Source: Pelagerythrobacter sp041912895 (GTDB lineage Bacteria > Pseudomonadota > Alphaproteobacteria > Sphingomonadales > Sphingomonadaceae). From it: a stretch of 64,000 bases of DNA. Of the stretch, positions 1 to 10,294 are shown piece after piece (positions within the stretch are counted from its first letter, which is position 1; every line of letters begins with the position of its first letter). The notes under the pieces were generated by a model that saw only the letters and a program-made list of their open reading frames with translations, made no database searches and was not told the DNA's origin. A program made the position numbers and the translations under genes. The stretch lies in contig NZ_JAYSGI010000001.1 in the NCBI RefSeq assembly GCF_041912895.1, forward strand, positions 1,240,001-1,304,000, in the 5' to 3' direction.

Positions 1-46
1 GGACGCGGACCGACTGCTGCTCGGGCGTGGACTGGTTGCGTGACAT
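1..46 (-). CDS. rbfA: RbfA, ribosome-binding factor A (5' end only)
   Basis: Only the first 15 codons lie in the window, starting at an ATG on the minus strand at 46 (MSRNQSTPEQQSVRV). The gene begins 18 bases after the infB stop. A short polar leader followed by a QxxRV stretch fits the N-terminus of RbfA, the cold-shock 30S maturation factor usually encoded right after infB in this operon. The call rests mainly on gene order, because the KH-like body of the protein is outside the window. Confidence 0.7.
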   Translation of the reverse strand, partial: MSRNQSTPEQQSVRV

Positions 47-64
47 GCGCAGCGACGAGCGGAC

Positions 65-2584
<2,520 letters not shown>

Positions 2585-2593
2585 AAAACTCGT

Positions 2594-3352
2594 CTATCCT
2601 TCAAAATCTCGATCGGCGTCCCCGGCCGGAACCGGGTTGCCACGATGTGCCGGGCGGCCCGGCGCATCGGTGTCCATTGCGGCCGCAAGGCCCCTGAAAT
2701 GCAGCAGGCGCGCGAGGATCGACACGATCCGTCCGGCCGCAGCATCATCGGCCAGCGCCAGGTGGACGACATTGTCGCGGCCCAATGCCACAGACAGCGC
2801 CGCCCGGTCCAGTGGCAAGCGCACGCCCCTCTCGCCGGTTCCCTCCGCATCGCGCCCGACGCGCCATGCCTGATCGAGCTTGCGCGATCCGTCCTCGCTC
2901 GCGTCGGCGGCGTGAAGCAGCAGCGCCACGCGGCCGCTGCGCGCGTGCTCGACGATCCGGTCGGAGCCCAAGATAAGCCTTCCGCCGCGCATTTCGAGTC
3001 CCAGCCGGTCGAGCAGCACGCGCACGAGCGCGTCGTCGACCTTCTGCGGCAGGTCTTCGGGCACGGTCAGCGGCGCGCCCTTGAAGGCGCGGGCGAGCGC
3101 GCCGCGCAGCCTGCCTTTCGCGATCGCCGCCTCGAGTTCGGCACGGGTGACGCCGATCCACGCGCCCCGCCCCGGCGCCTTCGCCAGCGGATCGGGCAGC
3201 ACCAGCCCTTCCGGCGAAATCGCCAGGCGGACCAGCGCGTCGCGCGCGTCATGCTCCCCGGAGAGGATGCAGCGCCGCTCCGGCGCGGATTTCTCCGCGC
3301 GGGCGGCTCCGGCGATGTCGGGCGTCAGGCGCTCATTGTTCGGAGTCCGCAT
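2594..3352 (-). CDS. ylxR: YlxR-family RNA-binding protein (DUF448), long alphaproteobacterial form
   Basis: The 252-residue product sits between nusA and infB, the invariant position of the YlxR/DUF448 family. The N-terminal third shows family signatures (PERRCILSG near residue 24, then DPLAKAPGRGAWIG), and the C-terminal half resembles the L7Ae-like extension of the alphaproteobacterial two-domain form. Short YlxR proteins of other bacteria are about 90 residues. The start overlaps the nusA stop by 20 bases, suggesting translational coupling. The role is probably RNA binding in transcription or ribosome function; the sequence does not fix it further. Confidence 0.9.
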   Translation of the reverse strand: MRTPNNERLTPDIAGAARAEKSAPERRCILSGEHDARDALVRLAISPEGLVLPDPLAKAPGRGAWIGVTRAELEAAIAKGRLRGALARAFKGAPLTVPEDLPQKVDDALVRVLLDRLGLEMRGGRLILGSDRIVEHARSGRVALLLHAADASEDGSRKLDQAWRVGRDAEGTGERGVRLPLDRAALSVALGRDNVVHLALADDAAAGRIVSILARLLHFRGLAAAMDTDAPGRPAHRGNPVPAGDADRDFEG

Positions 3353-5003
3353 TCGCGGCCTCCTCGGTCGCGGGTTCCTCGGCGGCGGCGGGCACTGCAG
3401 CGGGTTCCTCGTCTTCGAACCAGTGCGCGCGGGCCGCCATGATGATCTCGTTGCCCTGCTCTTCGGACAGGCCGTATTCGCCCAGCACGCCGCCCTTGTC
3501 CTGCTCGCGCACCGGGGCGCGGCGCATCGGCGGGCCGTCGGGGCTGTTGTTGCGGCGGCGCGGCGCTTCGCGCTTCTTGGCGATCAACTCGTCGGTCGCG
3601 AGGTCGGCCAGATCGTCGAGCGTCTTGATGCCCGCCTTGCCCAGCACGACCAGCATCTTTTCGGAGAGGTGCGGGATTTCGGCCAGCGCATCCTCGACGC
3701 CCAGTTCGCGGCGCTCGGTGCGTGCCGCTTCCTCGTGGCGCTCGAGCGCTTCGGTGGCGCGGTTCTGCAGCTCTTCGGCCAGTTCCTCGTCGAAGCCCTC
3801 GATCGAGGCGAGTTCCTCCAGCTCGACGTAGGCGACCTCGTCCAGCTCGGCGAAGCCTTCGGCGACCAGCAGCTGGCTCAGCGTCTCGTCGACGTCGAGC
3901 TCCTCCTCGAACATCTTGGAGCGTTCGGCGAATTCCTTCTGCCGCTTCTCGCTCGCCTCTTCTTCGGTCATGATGTCGATCTGGTGGCCAGTGAGCTGGC
4001 TGGCGAGGCGCACGTTCTGGCCGCGGCGGCCGATCGCGAGCGAAAGCTGGTCGTCGGGCACGACCACCTCGATCCGCCCCTCGTCCTCGTCGAGCACGAC
4101 GCGGGCGACGGTGGCGGGCTGGAGCGCGTTGACCACGAAAGTCGCGGTGTCCTCGCTCCACGGGATGATGTCGATCTTCTCGCCCTGCAGTTCCTGCACC
4201 ACGGCCTGCACGCGGCTGCCCTTCATGCCGACGCAGGCGCCGACCGGGTCGATGCTGCTGTCGCGGCTGATGACGCCGATCTTGGCGCGGCTGCCAGGAT
4301 CACGCGCGGCCGCCTCGATCGAGATGATGCCGTCGTAGATCTCGGGCACTTCCTGCGCGAACAGCTTCTTCATGAACTCGGGGTGCGCGCGGCTGAGGAA
4401 GATCTGCGGCCCGCGGTTGTTGCGTTCCACCTTGGTGATCAGCGCACGCACCCGCTCGCCGACACGCGCTGCCTCGCGCGGGATCTGCTGGTCGCGGCGG
4501 ATGACGCCCTCGGCCCGGCCGAGGTTGACGATCACGTGGCCGAATTCGACCGACTTGATGACGCCGGTGATGACTTCGCCCGCGCGATCCTGGAATTCCT
4601 CGAACTGACGCTCGCGCTCGGCATCGCGGACCTTCTGGAAGATCACCTGCTTGGCGCTCTGCGCGTCGATGCGGCCGAGATCGACCGGCGGCAGCGGATC
4701 GACGATGAAGTCGCCCAGCTTGGCCTCGCCATCGAGCTTCTGCGCGGCTTCGAGGTCGACCTGCTTGAAGTAGTCCTCGACCTCTTCCACCACCTCGACC
4801 ACGCGCCACAGGCGCAAGTCGCCGGTCTGCGGATCGAGCTTGGCGCGAATGTCGTTCTCCGCGCCATAGCGGTTGCGCGCGCTCTTCTGGATCGCTTCTT
4901 CCATCGCCTCGATGACGATCGCCTTGTCGATCATCTTTTCCGAAGCGACCGAGTTCGCGATCGCGAGCAGCTCGGCCTTGTTGGCGGAAATTGCACTGGC
5001 CAT
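3333..5003 (-). CDS. nusA: Transcription termination/antitermination protein NusA
   Basis: The 556-residue product binds RNA polymerase and modulates pausing, termination and antitermination. The N-terminal polymerase-binding domain (about 1-130) is followed by S1 and tandem KH domains (for example VGACVGMKGSRVQ and LAIGRRGQNVRLAS). An acidic C-terminal region carries helix-hairpin-helix-like repeats and ends in an Ala/Glu-rich tail. Its start shares a base with the rimP stop (ATG at 5003), so it is coupled to rimP. Domain order and length are standard for Alphaproteobacteria. Confidence 0.98.
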   Translation of the reverse strand: MASAISANKAELLAIANSVASEKMIDKAIVIEAMEEAIQKSARNRYGAENDIRAKLDPQTGDLRLWRVVEVVEEVEDYFKQVDLEAAQKLDGEAKLGDFIVDPLPPVDLGRIDAQSAKQVIFQKVRDAERERQFEEFQDRAGEVITGVIKSVEFGHVIVNLGRAEGVIRRDQQIPREAARVGERVRALITKVERNNRGPQIFLSRAHPEFMKKLFAQEVPEIYDGIISIEAAARDPGSRAKIGVISRDSSIDPVGACVGMKGSRVQAVVQELQGEKIDIIPWSEDTATFVVNALQPATVARVVLDEDEGRIEVVVPDDQLSLAIGRRGQNVRLASQLTGHQIDIMTEEEASEKRQKEFAERSKMFEEELDVDETLSQLLVAEGFAELDEVAYVELEELASIEGFDEELAEELQNRATEALERHEEAARTERRELGVEDALAEIPHLSEKMLVVLGKAGIKTLDDLADLATDELIAKKREAPRRRNNSPDGPPMRRAPVREQDKGGVLGEYGLSEEQGNEIIMAARAHWFEDEEPAAVPAAAEEPATEEAANADSEQ

Positions 5004-5569
5004 CAGTCGTCAGCCTTCTCTTCTGTGACTTCGTCGATTTCCTCGGCACCGGTGGTGTCGAGAGGTTGTGTCGCGGCGATCAGTTCGTCGGTGAGGACGA
5101 GCTTCGCCGAATGGATCGCATCCAGCGGCACCGCCATGCGGCCCGCCTTGCGGTCGTCGATCAATGCCTTGCCGTCCTCGAACCCGGCGAGCAGCCCGCG
5201 CAGATTGCGGTGCCCGTCGATCTTGTCCGCGAGCGCGATCTTCGCTTCGTGCCCGGCCCAGTCGGCATAGTCCTTCTCGCGCACGAGCGGGCGGTCGATG
5301 CCGGGCGAGCTGACCTCGAGATGGTAGGCACCCTCGACCAGCACCTCGCCCTGCTCCTCCAGCGCGTCGATCCGCTCGGAGACGCGGCGCGAAAGCGCGG
5401 CGCACTGGTCGAGCACGAGCTGCCCGGTCGCCGGATCCTCGGCCATGATCTGCAGCGCCTGCCCGCCGTCCCCGGCTTCCGAAGCGATCATCTTGACGCG
5501 CACGAGCTCGAACCCGAGCGCTTTGGCTTCGGGTTCGACGATCTCTTTCAGGCGCGCCAGATCGGCCAT
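5003..5569 (-). CDS. rimP: Ribosome maturation factor RimP
   Basis: This 188-residue 30S assembly factor is the first gene of the nusA operon. The N-terminal domain carries VEPEAKALGFELVRV, and the typical YHLEVSSPGIDRPL stretch follows at about 100-115, with an Sm-like C-terminal domain and an acidic tail. The next upstream gene is on the opposite strand, so the promoter of the whole rimP-to-rbfA operon should lie in 5570-5770. Confidence 0.97.
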   Translation of the reverse strand: MADLARLKEIVEPEAKALGFELVRVKMIASEAGDGGQALQIMAEDPATGQLVLDQCAALSRRVSERIDALEEQGEVLVEGAYHLEVSSPGIDRPLVREKDYADWAGHEAKIALADKIDGHRNLRGLLAGFEDGKALIDDRKAGRMAVPLDAIHSAKLVLTDELIAATQPLDTTGAEEIDEVTEEKADD

Positions 5570-5771
5570 TCGGTCTCCGGTTTACACGACGTTTGCGACA
5601 GGCAGGTTGCCCAAGAGCGTTTCGGCCGGCCCCTCGCGGCGCCAGCCCCTACAGTGTCGCGACAATGTCGGGATTGATGGCCAGATAGGCGCGAGTTCCG
5701 CGAAAGGCAATAGGCCGCACGTATTGTATAAAGATGCTCGATCCATTACGTTACATGTAACGGAGATTGCG
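5570..5771. promoter_or_regulatory. Divergent intergenic region: rimP operon promoter and toxin-antitoxin promoter
   Basis: About 200 bases separate rimP (leftward) from the antitoxin gene (rightward). The segment holds a 10-bp palindrome TGTCGCGACA at 5655-5664 and an AT-rich patch TATAAA at 5727-5732. The palindromic antitoxin operator (listed separately) lies at its right end. No clear -35/-10 pair can be assigned by eye. Confidence 0.5.
5749..5762. promoter_or_regulatory. Perfect 14-bp palindrome, likely MazE operator
   Basis: CGTTACATGTAACG is its own reverse complement and lies 9 bases before the antitoxin ATG, overlapping the start of the GGAG Shine-Dalgarno sequence (5762-5765). Antitoxins of MazE/PemI modules repress their own operon by binding palindromes at this position. 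Binding by this protein is inferred. Confidence 0.6.
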
Positions 5772-6029
5772 ATGGGCAAGCACGAACCCCTTTCCAGCGC
5801 CGAACGCACCGCAAGGCATCGCGCAAAGATGCGAGCGCTCGGCCTCAAGCCCAAGCAATTCTGGCTTCCTGACGTGAATGATCCAGCCTTCATCGCCGAA
5901 GCGAAGCGGCAATCCAGGCTGGCTGCGCAATGCTCGGACAGCGAGGACGTGCAGAAGTTTATCGATGCTATTACCGATGAATGGCTGGCCGAACTCGATG
6001 CCGCCGAGGAGGCCGCAAGCGACTCGTGA
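5772..6029 (+). CDS. MazE-family antitoxin (DUF3018-like)
   Basis: This 85-residue protein resembles the DUF3018 antitoxin MazE family. A basic N-terminus (SSAERTARHRAKMRALGLKP) would bind DNA, and an acidic C-terminal tail (DEWLAELDAAEEAASDS) would wrap the toxin. The ATG at 5772 was chosen because it follows GGAG at 5762-5765 and gives the family's usual N-terminus; the longer in-frame reading upstream has no support. The stop overlaps the toxin start (GTGA), the classic antitoxin-first arrangement. Confidence 0.85.
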   Translation: MGKHEPLSSAERTARHRAKMRALGLKPKQFWLPDVNDPAFIAEAKRQSRLAAQCSDSEDVQKFIDAITDEWLAELDAAEEAASDS

Positions 6030-6355
6030 AGCGAGGCGAAATCTGGATCGGCACGGAAACTTCGGATTTCGCCGGAAAGCCTCGCCCTTGGATAATCCTC
6101 CAAAGCGATCACTTTAGCGATACCGACTCCATACTGGTCTTGCCGTTGACCTCGATGTCGGTCGATATACCGCTGCTCCGCGTGGCCATCGAAGCTGGCG
6201 GTTCGACAGGGCTACAGACCAATAGTTGGATCATGCTGGAAAAGTTGAGCGTGATGCGCCGTACGCGCCTTCGCAAACGGATCGGCTCAGTCGGCGAGCT
6301 TGTCCTGATCGAGCTGGAGCGAAAGCTACTGCCCGTCCTGGGGTTCGCCCGCTAG
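6026..6355 (+). CDS. MazF/PemK-family mRNA interferase toxin
   Basis: The 109-residue product begins at a GTG (6026) overlapping the antitoxin TGA. It has PemK/MazF hallmarks: KRGEIW at the N-terminus, KPRPWIILQSD near residue 20, LPLTS, and a C-terminal RKRIGSVG segment before a hydrophobic helix. Family members are ribosome-independent endoribonucleases that cut mRNA at short sites; cleavage specificity cannot be read here. The ATG reading from 5981 only adds a shadow of the antitoxin frame. The gene ends 1 base before the stop codon of the convergent pspF. Confidence 0.88.
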   Translation: MKRGEIWIGTETSDFAGKPRPWIILQSDHFSDTDSILVLPLTSMSVDIPLLRVAIEAGGSTGLQTNSWIMLEKLSVMRRTRLRKRIGSVGELVLIELERKLLPVLGFAR

Positions 6356-6356
6356 C

Positions 6357-7391
6357 CTACTCGCCTTCCATCAGCCCATGCTTCCTGATGCAATGCCGTA
6401 GCTGGTCGTAGCTCAGGCCGAGCGCCTTGGCGGTCTGGCGCTGGTTCCAGCGGTTCGCGCCGAGGTGGTGCTCGACGATCGAACGCTCGTGCGCGTCGAC
6501 CGCGGCGCGCAGGTCGGCGATCGTATCGTAGTCGGGCCCGGCCGCTTGCGGAGCGGATGCCGGGCCTGCCGCTTCGGCCTTAGGGGCGGCTTGGCGAGTC
6601 GCGGGGGCGAACGGTTTCCACGGGCTTTCGAACGGGTCGAACTGGACGTGGCCGATCGGGTCGTCCCAGCTGTCCCAGCGATAGACCGCGCGCTCGATCA
6701 CGTTGCGCAATTCGCGCACGTTGCCGGGCCAGAGGTGGTCCTCCAGCTGGCGCTGCACATGGTCGGCGAAGCCCGGCCACCCCTCCCAGTGCAGTTCCGC
6801 CGCCATGCGCCGCCCGAAGTATTCGGCGAGCACTTCCACGTCGCCCTCGCGCACGCGCAGCGGCGGCAGGGTGATGACCTCGAAGCTCAGCCGGTCGAGC
6901 AGGTCGGCACGGAACTCGCCGCGCTCGGCCAGAGCGGGCAGATCCTCGTTGGTCGCGGCGACGATGCGCACGTCGACCCGGATCGGGCGCGAGGAGCCGA
7001 TGCGCGTGACCTCGCCGTATTCGACCGCGCGCAGCAGCCGTTCCTGCGCGGCCATCGACAGCGTGCCCAGTTCGTCGAGGAAAAGCGTGCCCTTGTCGGC
7101 TTCCTCGAACCGTCCGGCACGAACCTTGGTCGCACCGGTGAACGCGCCTGCCTCGTGCCCGAACAATTCAGCTTCGATCAGCGTTTCGGGCAGCGCGGCG
7201 CAGTTCATGGTGACGAGCGGCTCGTCCCACCGGGTGGAAAGGCGATGGAGGCGTTCGGCGATCAGTTCCTTGCCCGTCCCGCGCTCGCCGATCACCAGCA
7301 CCGGGCGGCGCATCGGCGCGGCGCGGCTGGCACGTTCGACCGCGTCGAGGAAGGCCCCGGACTGGCCGATGAACTGGCTATCGCGCTCCAT
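6357..7391 (-). CDS. pspF: PspF, sigma-54 activator of the phage-shock operon
   Basis: This 344-residue enhancer-binding protein has no receiver domain. The AAA+ domain carries Walker A GERGTGKE at 35-42 and the sigma-54 contact loop GAFTGA at 82-87. A Fis-type helix-turn-helix (QTAKALGLSYDQLRHCIRK) ends the protein. The start at 7391 (MERDSQFIGQ) matches the usual PspF N-terminus; the open frame continues 52 codons upstream but would run over the divergent regulatory DNA. It is divergent from the psp operon and should activate the sigma-54 promoter at 7493. In other bacteria PspA holds PspF inactive until membrane stress. Confidence 0.95.
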   Translation of the reverse strand: MERDSQFIGQSGAFLDAVERASRAAPMRRPVLVIGERGTGKELIAERLHRLSTRWDEPLVTMNCAALPETLIEAELFGHEAGAFTGATKVRAGRFEEADKGTLFLDELGTLSMAAQERLLRAVEYGEVTRIGSSRPIRVDVRIVAATNEDLPALAERGEFRADLLDRLSFEVITLPPLRVREGDVEVLAEYFGRRMAAELHWEGWPGFADHVQRQLEDHLWPGNVRELRNVIERAVYRWDSWDDPIGHVQFDPFESPWKPFAPATRQAAPKAEAAGPASAPQAAGPDYDTIADLRAAVDAHERSIVEHHLGANRWNQRQTAKALGLSYDQLRHCIRKHGLMEGE

Positions 7392-7419
7392 GTGCCGAGA
7401 TATAGTGATTTTCACCGAT

Positions 7420-7430
7420 TGTTGGCAACA
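7420..7430. promoter_or_regulatory. Small inverted repeat, possible PspF upstream site
   Basis: TGTTGGCAACA is an inverted repeat with one central base. It lies about 63 bases upstream of the -24 element of the psp promoter and 29 bases from the pspF start. This is a reasonable place for a PspF enhancer site, but no consensus match could be checked. Confidence 0.3.
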
Positions 7431-7492
7431 GAAACCAACCGAGTGCTGACGGCCAATATGCAAGCATCTGACAACATTCATTTTTTCAAGTT

Positions 7493-7508
7493 TGGCACAC
7501 CGCTTGCT
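7493..7508 (+). promoter_or_regulatory. Sigma-54 (-24/-12) promoter of the psp operon
   Basis: TGGCACACCGCTTGCT matches the sigma-54 consensus TGGCAC-N5-TTGCW, with GG (7494-7495) and GC (7506-7507) separated by exactly ten bases. It lies 43 bases before the first rightward ORF and is divergent from pspF, the canonical arrangement. Confidence 0.92.
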
Positions 7509-7550
7509 AATTCGATGGCGTAACCGAGTTTTCAACAAAGGGACCACGCC

Positions 7551-7703
7551 ATGTTCGACCGCCGCTTCCTACAGAGCAAGCTGGGGCAGGCTTCCATCAC
7601 CAGCGTTGCCGCGATGGCGCTGTTCGTGGCGCTCAGCGGCCAGATGCAGGCGACTCCGGCGATGGCCGCGACGATAGGTTGCGAACAGGTGGATCTGGCG
7701 TGA
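7551..7703 (+). CDS. Small protein at the head of the psp operon
   Basis: This 50-codon ORF is the first after the sigma-54 promoter. It has a basic start (MFDRRFLQSKLG), a hydrophobic segment of about 18 residues (SITSVAAMALFVALSGQM) and a short tail ending VDLA, so it may be a membrane-inserted or exported peptide. Its TGA overlaps a GTG (7700) that opens the frame running into pspA. I do not know a function. Position, single hydrophobic span and co-expression make it a plausible envelope-stress component. Confidence 0.6.
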   Translation: MFDRRFLQSKLGQASITSVAAMALFVALSGQMQATPAMAATIGCEQVDLA

Positions 7704-7915
7704 CCAAGCCGACCGATCCCCTTGGGCCGGAGCGCGACACCCCCCAGTCCCCCCGCGCTCCGGCCCATACCCGCCCCTCGCGGCTCGACGAGGAGGTCGA
7801 GCGGTTGCGCACCAGCCCGACCCCGACTCAGGGCCGCCCGACCCAGGGCCATTCCCACGCCCGCGCGGGCGGTGGCGGCTGGTCGAACGATTTCAATTTC
7901 AACGGAGCACCCCTG

Positions 7916-8605
7916 ATGGGCATTTTCAGCCGCACGCGCGACATCATCGCCGCCAACTTCAACGACATGCTCGACAAGGCTGACGACCCATCGAAGATGA
8001 TCCGCATGATCATCCTCGAGATGGAGGAAACGCTGGTCGAGGTCCGTGCCAGCGCCGCCCGCACGATCGCCGACCAGAAGGAAATGCACCGTCACACGGT
8101 CAAGCTCGAACGGCTCCAGGCCGACTGGGGCGAGAAGGCGCAGCTCGCGCTCAGCAAGGACCGCGAGGATCTCGCCCGCGCCGCGTTGGTCGAGAAGAAG
8201 AAGGCGGCCGACATGAGCGAGCAGCTCAAGAGCGAGATCGGCGTGCTCGACGATGCCCTGCGCGCCTACGAGCAGGACATCGCCAAGCTGCAGCAGCGCC
8301 TGCGCGAAGCCCGCAGCCGCCAGACCGCGATCGCCGCGCGCCTCGAAAGCGCCGAGAACCGCGTCAAGCTGCGCACCCTGATGAGCACCGAGCGGACCGA
8401 CGAGGCATTGAGCCGCTTCGACCAGCTCGAACGCCGGGTGGACTACGCCGAGGGCCGCGCCGACGCGCTCTCGCTGTCGGACGGCAGCGGCCAGCTTTCG
8501 CTGTCCGACGAGATCGCCGCGCTCGAAGGCTCGGACAAGGTGGACGAGGAACTCGAGGCGATGAAACGCGCGCTCGGCAAGAACAACGAAAACAAGGAGG
8601 ACTGA
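7916..8605 (+). CDS. pspA: Phage shock protein A (PspA/IM30 family)
   Basis: The 229-residue protein begins MGIFSRTRDIIAANFN, the standard PspA N-terminal amphipathic helix, and is otherwise coiled coil, as expected for a membrane-binding ESCRT-III-like scaffold that also inhibits PspF. GGAG at 7903-7906 precedes the ATG. The same frame is open upstream to a GTG at 7700, which would add a 72-residue Pro/Gly-rich extension. I prefer 7916 on family length (about 222) and ribosome-binding site, but a longer product cannot be excluded. It leads pspB and pspC with tight spacing. Confidence 0.95.
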   Translation: MGIFSRTRDIIAANFNDMLDKADDPSKMIRMIILEMEETLVEVRASAARTIADQKEMHRHTVKLERLQADWGEKAQLALSKDREDLARAALVEKKKAADMSEQLKSEIGVLDDALRAYEQDIAKLQQRLREARSRQTAIAARLESAENRVKLRTLMSTERTDEALSRFDQLERRVDYAEGRADALSLSDGSGQLSLSDEIAALEGSDKVDEELEAMKRALGKNNENKED

Positions 8606-8608
8606 CCG

Positions 8609-8905
8609 GTGGAAGAAGTGCTCGCAATCGTCGCGATCTTCATCGCGCTCCCGTGGATCATCCTCCACTACATCACCAAGTGGAAGACCTCCGCCACGAT
8701 CACCACCGACGACGAGGCGCTGCTCGAGGAACTCTACAGCCTGTCCAAGCGGCTCGACGAGCGGATGGACACGGTGGAACGGCTGGTCGCCAGCGACAAC
8801 CCCGATTTCCGCCCTGCCCGCCTGGTCCACGACCGCGAGGTCGACAACGAGAAACTGCGCGAGCTGGATCGCCTGCTCGCCGAAAAGAAGGGAGCCCAGC
8901 AGTGA
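8609..8905 (+). CDS. pspB: Phage shock protein B
   Basis: This 98-residue protein has one N-terminal membrane span (about 4-21) and a cytoplasmic helical tail with RLDERMDTVERLVASDNPDFR, the PspB signature. It starts at GTG 8609, three bases after the pspA stop, with AGGAGG upstream. PspB and PspC together sense envelope stress and draw PspA away from PspF. The tail carries extra residues after the typical end. Confidence 0.93.
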   Translation: MEEVLAIVAIFIALPWIILHYITKWKTSATITTDDEALLEELYSLSKRLDERMDTVERLVASDNPDFRPARLVHDREVDNEKLRELDRLLAEKKGAQQ

Positions 8906-9279
8906 ACAGCCCGCGCACCACGCTCTATCGCGACAAGCAGAACGCCAAGCTGATGGGCGTCTGCTCCGGGATCGCCGACTACACCGGGGTCAACGCCTTC
9001 TGGGTCCGCATGGGCCTGATCGGACTGACCTTCGTGGCGGGCGGCATGACCATCCCGTTCTATTTCATCGCCGGCATCCTGCTGAACAAGAAGCCGCCGC
9101 ACCTCTACGTCGACCGGGAGGAACAGCAGTACTGGCAGCGCGTGCGGCAGAGCCCGAAGCGCACCGCGCGCGAAATCCGCGCCCGGATGCGCGACATCGA
9201 CCGCCGCCTGGCCGACGTGGAAACCTACTACGTCTCGTCCAACCCGCGCCTCAACGCCGAAATCGAACGCCTGCGCTGA
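8902..9279 (+). CDS. pspC: Phage shock protein C
   Basis: The 125-residue product has a PspC domain: the LYRDKQNAKLMGVCSGIADY motif, a hydrophobic segment at about 35-65, then a cytoplasmic tail with helix-forming repeats. It starts at GTG 8902, overlapping the pspB TGA (GTGA). As the partner of PspB it transmits stress to PspA. The tail ends in a VETYYVSSNPRLNAEIERLR-like segment, echoing the C-termini of the small proteins that follow. Confidence 0.93.
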   Translation: MNSPRTTLYRDKQNAKLMGVCSGIADYTGVNAFWVRMGLIGLTFVAGGMTIPFYFIAGILLNKKPPHLYVDREEQQYWQRVRQSPKRTAREIRARMRDIDRRLADVETYYVSSNPRLNAEIERLR

Positions 9280-9306
9280 GCGCGCGGAAGAAAGAGGACA
9301 CGCACG

Positions 9307-9612
9307 ATGGAATGGGGAATTCTCGTACCGCTGGCGCCATTTCTCATGGTCCTGGGAATCGTCTGGATCGTGAAGCACAGCCGGCTGGAAGAAAAGCGCA
9401 TCGCCGCCACCGCCAGCCAGACCGCCGAACAGGCCGCGCAGTATTCGAGCCGGGTCGCCGAGCTCGAACAGCGAGTCCGCGTGCTCGAGCGCATCGTGAC
9501 CGACCGCGGCTACGACGTCGCGACGCAGATCGAAGCCTTGCGCGACCAGCGCGAGGTCGAGGATCTCGGCAACGGCGTCCCCCTGCCCGCCGATCGCAAG
9601 GAGACGGTGTGA
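9307..9612 (+). CDS. PspB-like small membrane protein, array member 1
   Basis: This 101-residue protein has one N-terminal membrane span (about 4-23) and a charged coiled-coil tail with RVRVLERIVTDRGYD followed by VATQIEALRD. The tail resembles the PspB segment ERMDTVERLVASDNPDFR. It begins the series of six related genes, 27 bases after pspC, with AGAGGA upstream. Its stop overlaps the next start (TGATG). The family assignment is by eye, and the role in envelope stress is inferred from operon position. Confidence 0.8.
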   Translation: MEWGILVPLAPFLMVLGIVWIVKHSRLEEKRIAATASQTAEQAAQYSSRVAELEQRVRVLERIVTDRGYDVATQIEALRDQREVEDLGNGVPLPADRKETV

Positions 9613-9959
9613 TGGACTGGGGCGGCCCCGCTTTCGTCATCGCCATCATCGTGCTGAGCACCGGCGGATGGCTGATCAACAACTGGATCCGCGCCAAGCA
9701 CGGCTACGCGCTGGAGAACGAATGGGGCGGCACGACCGAACGCACGTCGGACGATGCCTCCAAGGCCGAGCTCAAGCGCGAGAACGCCGCGCTGCGCGGC
9801 GAGCTGAAATCGGTCCACGACCGGGTCGCGGTGCTCGAACGCATCGTCACCGACAAGGGCTACGGCGTGGCCGAACAGATCGAGGCCCTGCGCCACACCG
9901 ATAACAATACCGATCGCGGCACGCCGCTCGACATCGACAACAGGGAGAAAGCACGATGA
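9612..9959 (+). CDS. PspB-like small membrane protein, array member 2
   Basis: The 115-residue product has one span at about 7-24, the motif RAKHGYALENEWG, a coiled coil (ELKRENAALRGELKSVHDR) and the shared tail VAVLERIVTDKGYG plus VAEQIEALR. The HGY(A/P)LE patch after the membrane span is also in member 3, so these two are the closest pair. Stop and start overlap by ATGA with the next gene. The function is unknown; a PspB-like adaptor for PspC/PspA is the simplest guess. Confidence 0.8.
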   Translation: MDWGGPAFVIAIIVLSTGGWLINNWIRAKHGYALENEWGGTTERTSDDASKAELKRENAALRGELKSVHDRVAVLERIVTDKGYGVAEQIEALRHTDNNTDRGTPLDIDNREKAR

Positions 9960-10294
9960 GCCCCGACCAGATCATGACATTCCTGCCGTGGATCATCGGC
10001 GGCGCGGTGCTCGTCTCGCTCGCCGGGGTGGTCGGCTGGGTCCACAACACCCGCCTGAGGATCAAGCACGGCTATCCGCTGGAAGGCATGTGGGGCCAAT
10101 CGCTCAAGCCCGCCACCGATGGCCAGGCGGCCGAACGCATCAGGCTCCTCACGCAGGAAAACGCCGAGCTGCGCGCCGAAATCGGCTCGCTCAAGGATCG
10201 CATGGTCAGCGTGGAAAAGATCGTCACCGACAGCGGATACGGCCTGACCCACGAGATCGAGAGCCTGCGTCTCGACAAGGGCAAAGTCCAATGA
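9956..10294 (+). CDS. PspB-like small membrane protein, array member 3
   Basis: The 112-residue product has one span at about 10-30, then RIKHGYPLEGMWG, as in member 2, a coiled coil (RLLTQENAELRAEIGSLKDR) and the tail MVSVEKIVTDSGYG with HEIESLR. It overlaps both neighbours by four bases (ATGA), indicating translational coupling along the array. Confidence 0.8.
   Translation: MSPDQIMTFLPWIIGGAVLVSLAGVVGWVHNTRLRIKHGYPLEGMWGQSLKPATDGQAAERIRLLTQENAELRAEIGSLKDRMVSVEKIVTDSGYGLTHEIESLRLDKGKVQ

Noticed and set aside
5582..6112. A 176-codon leftward ORF opposite the antitoxin
   Set aside because: Composition is antisense-like, there is no ribosome-binding site, and it is incompatible with the well-supported MazE/MazF pair.
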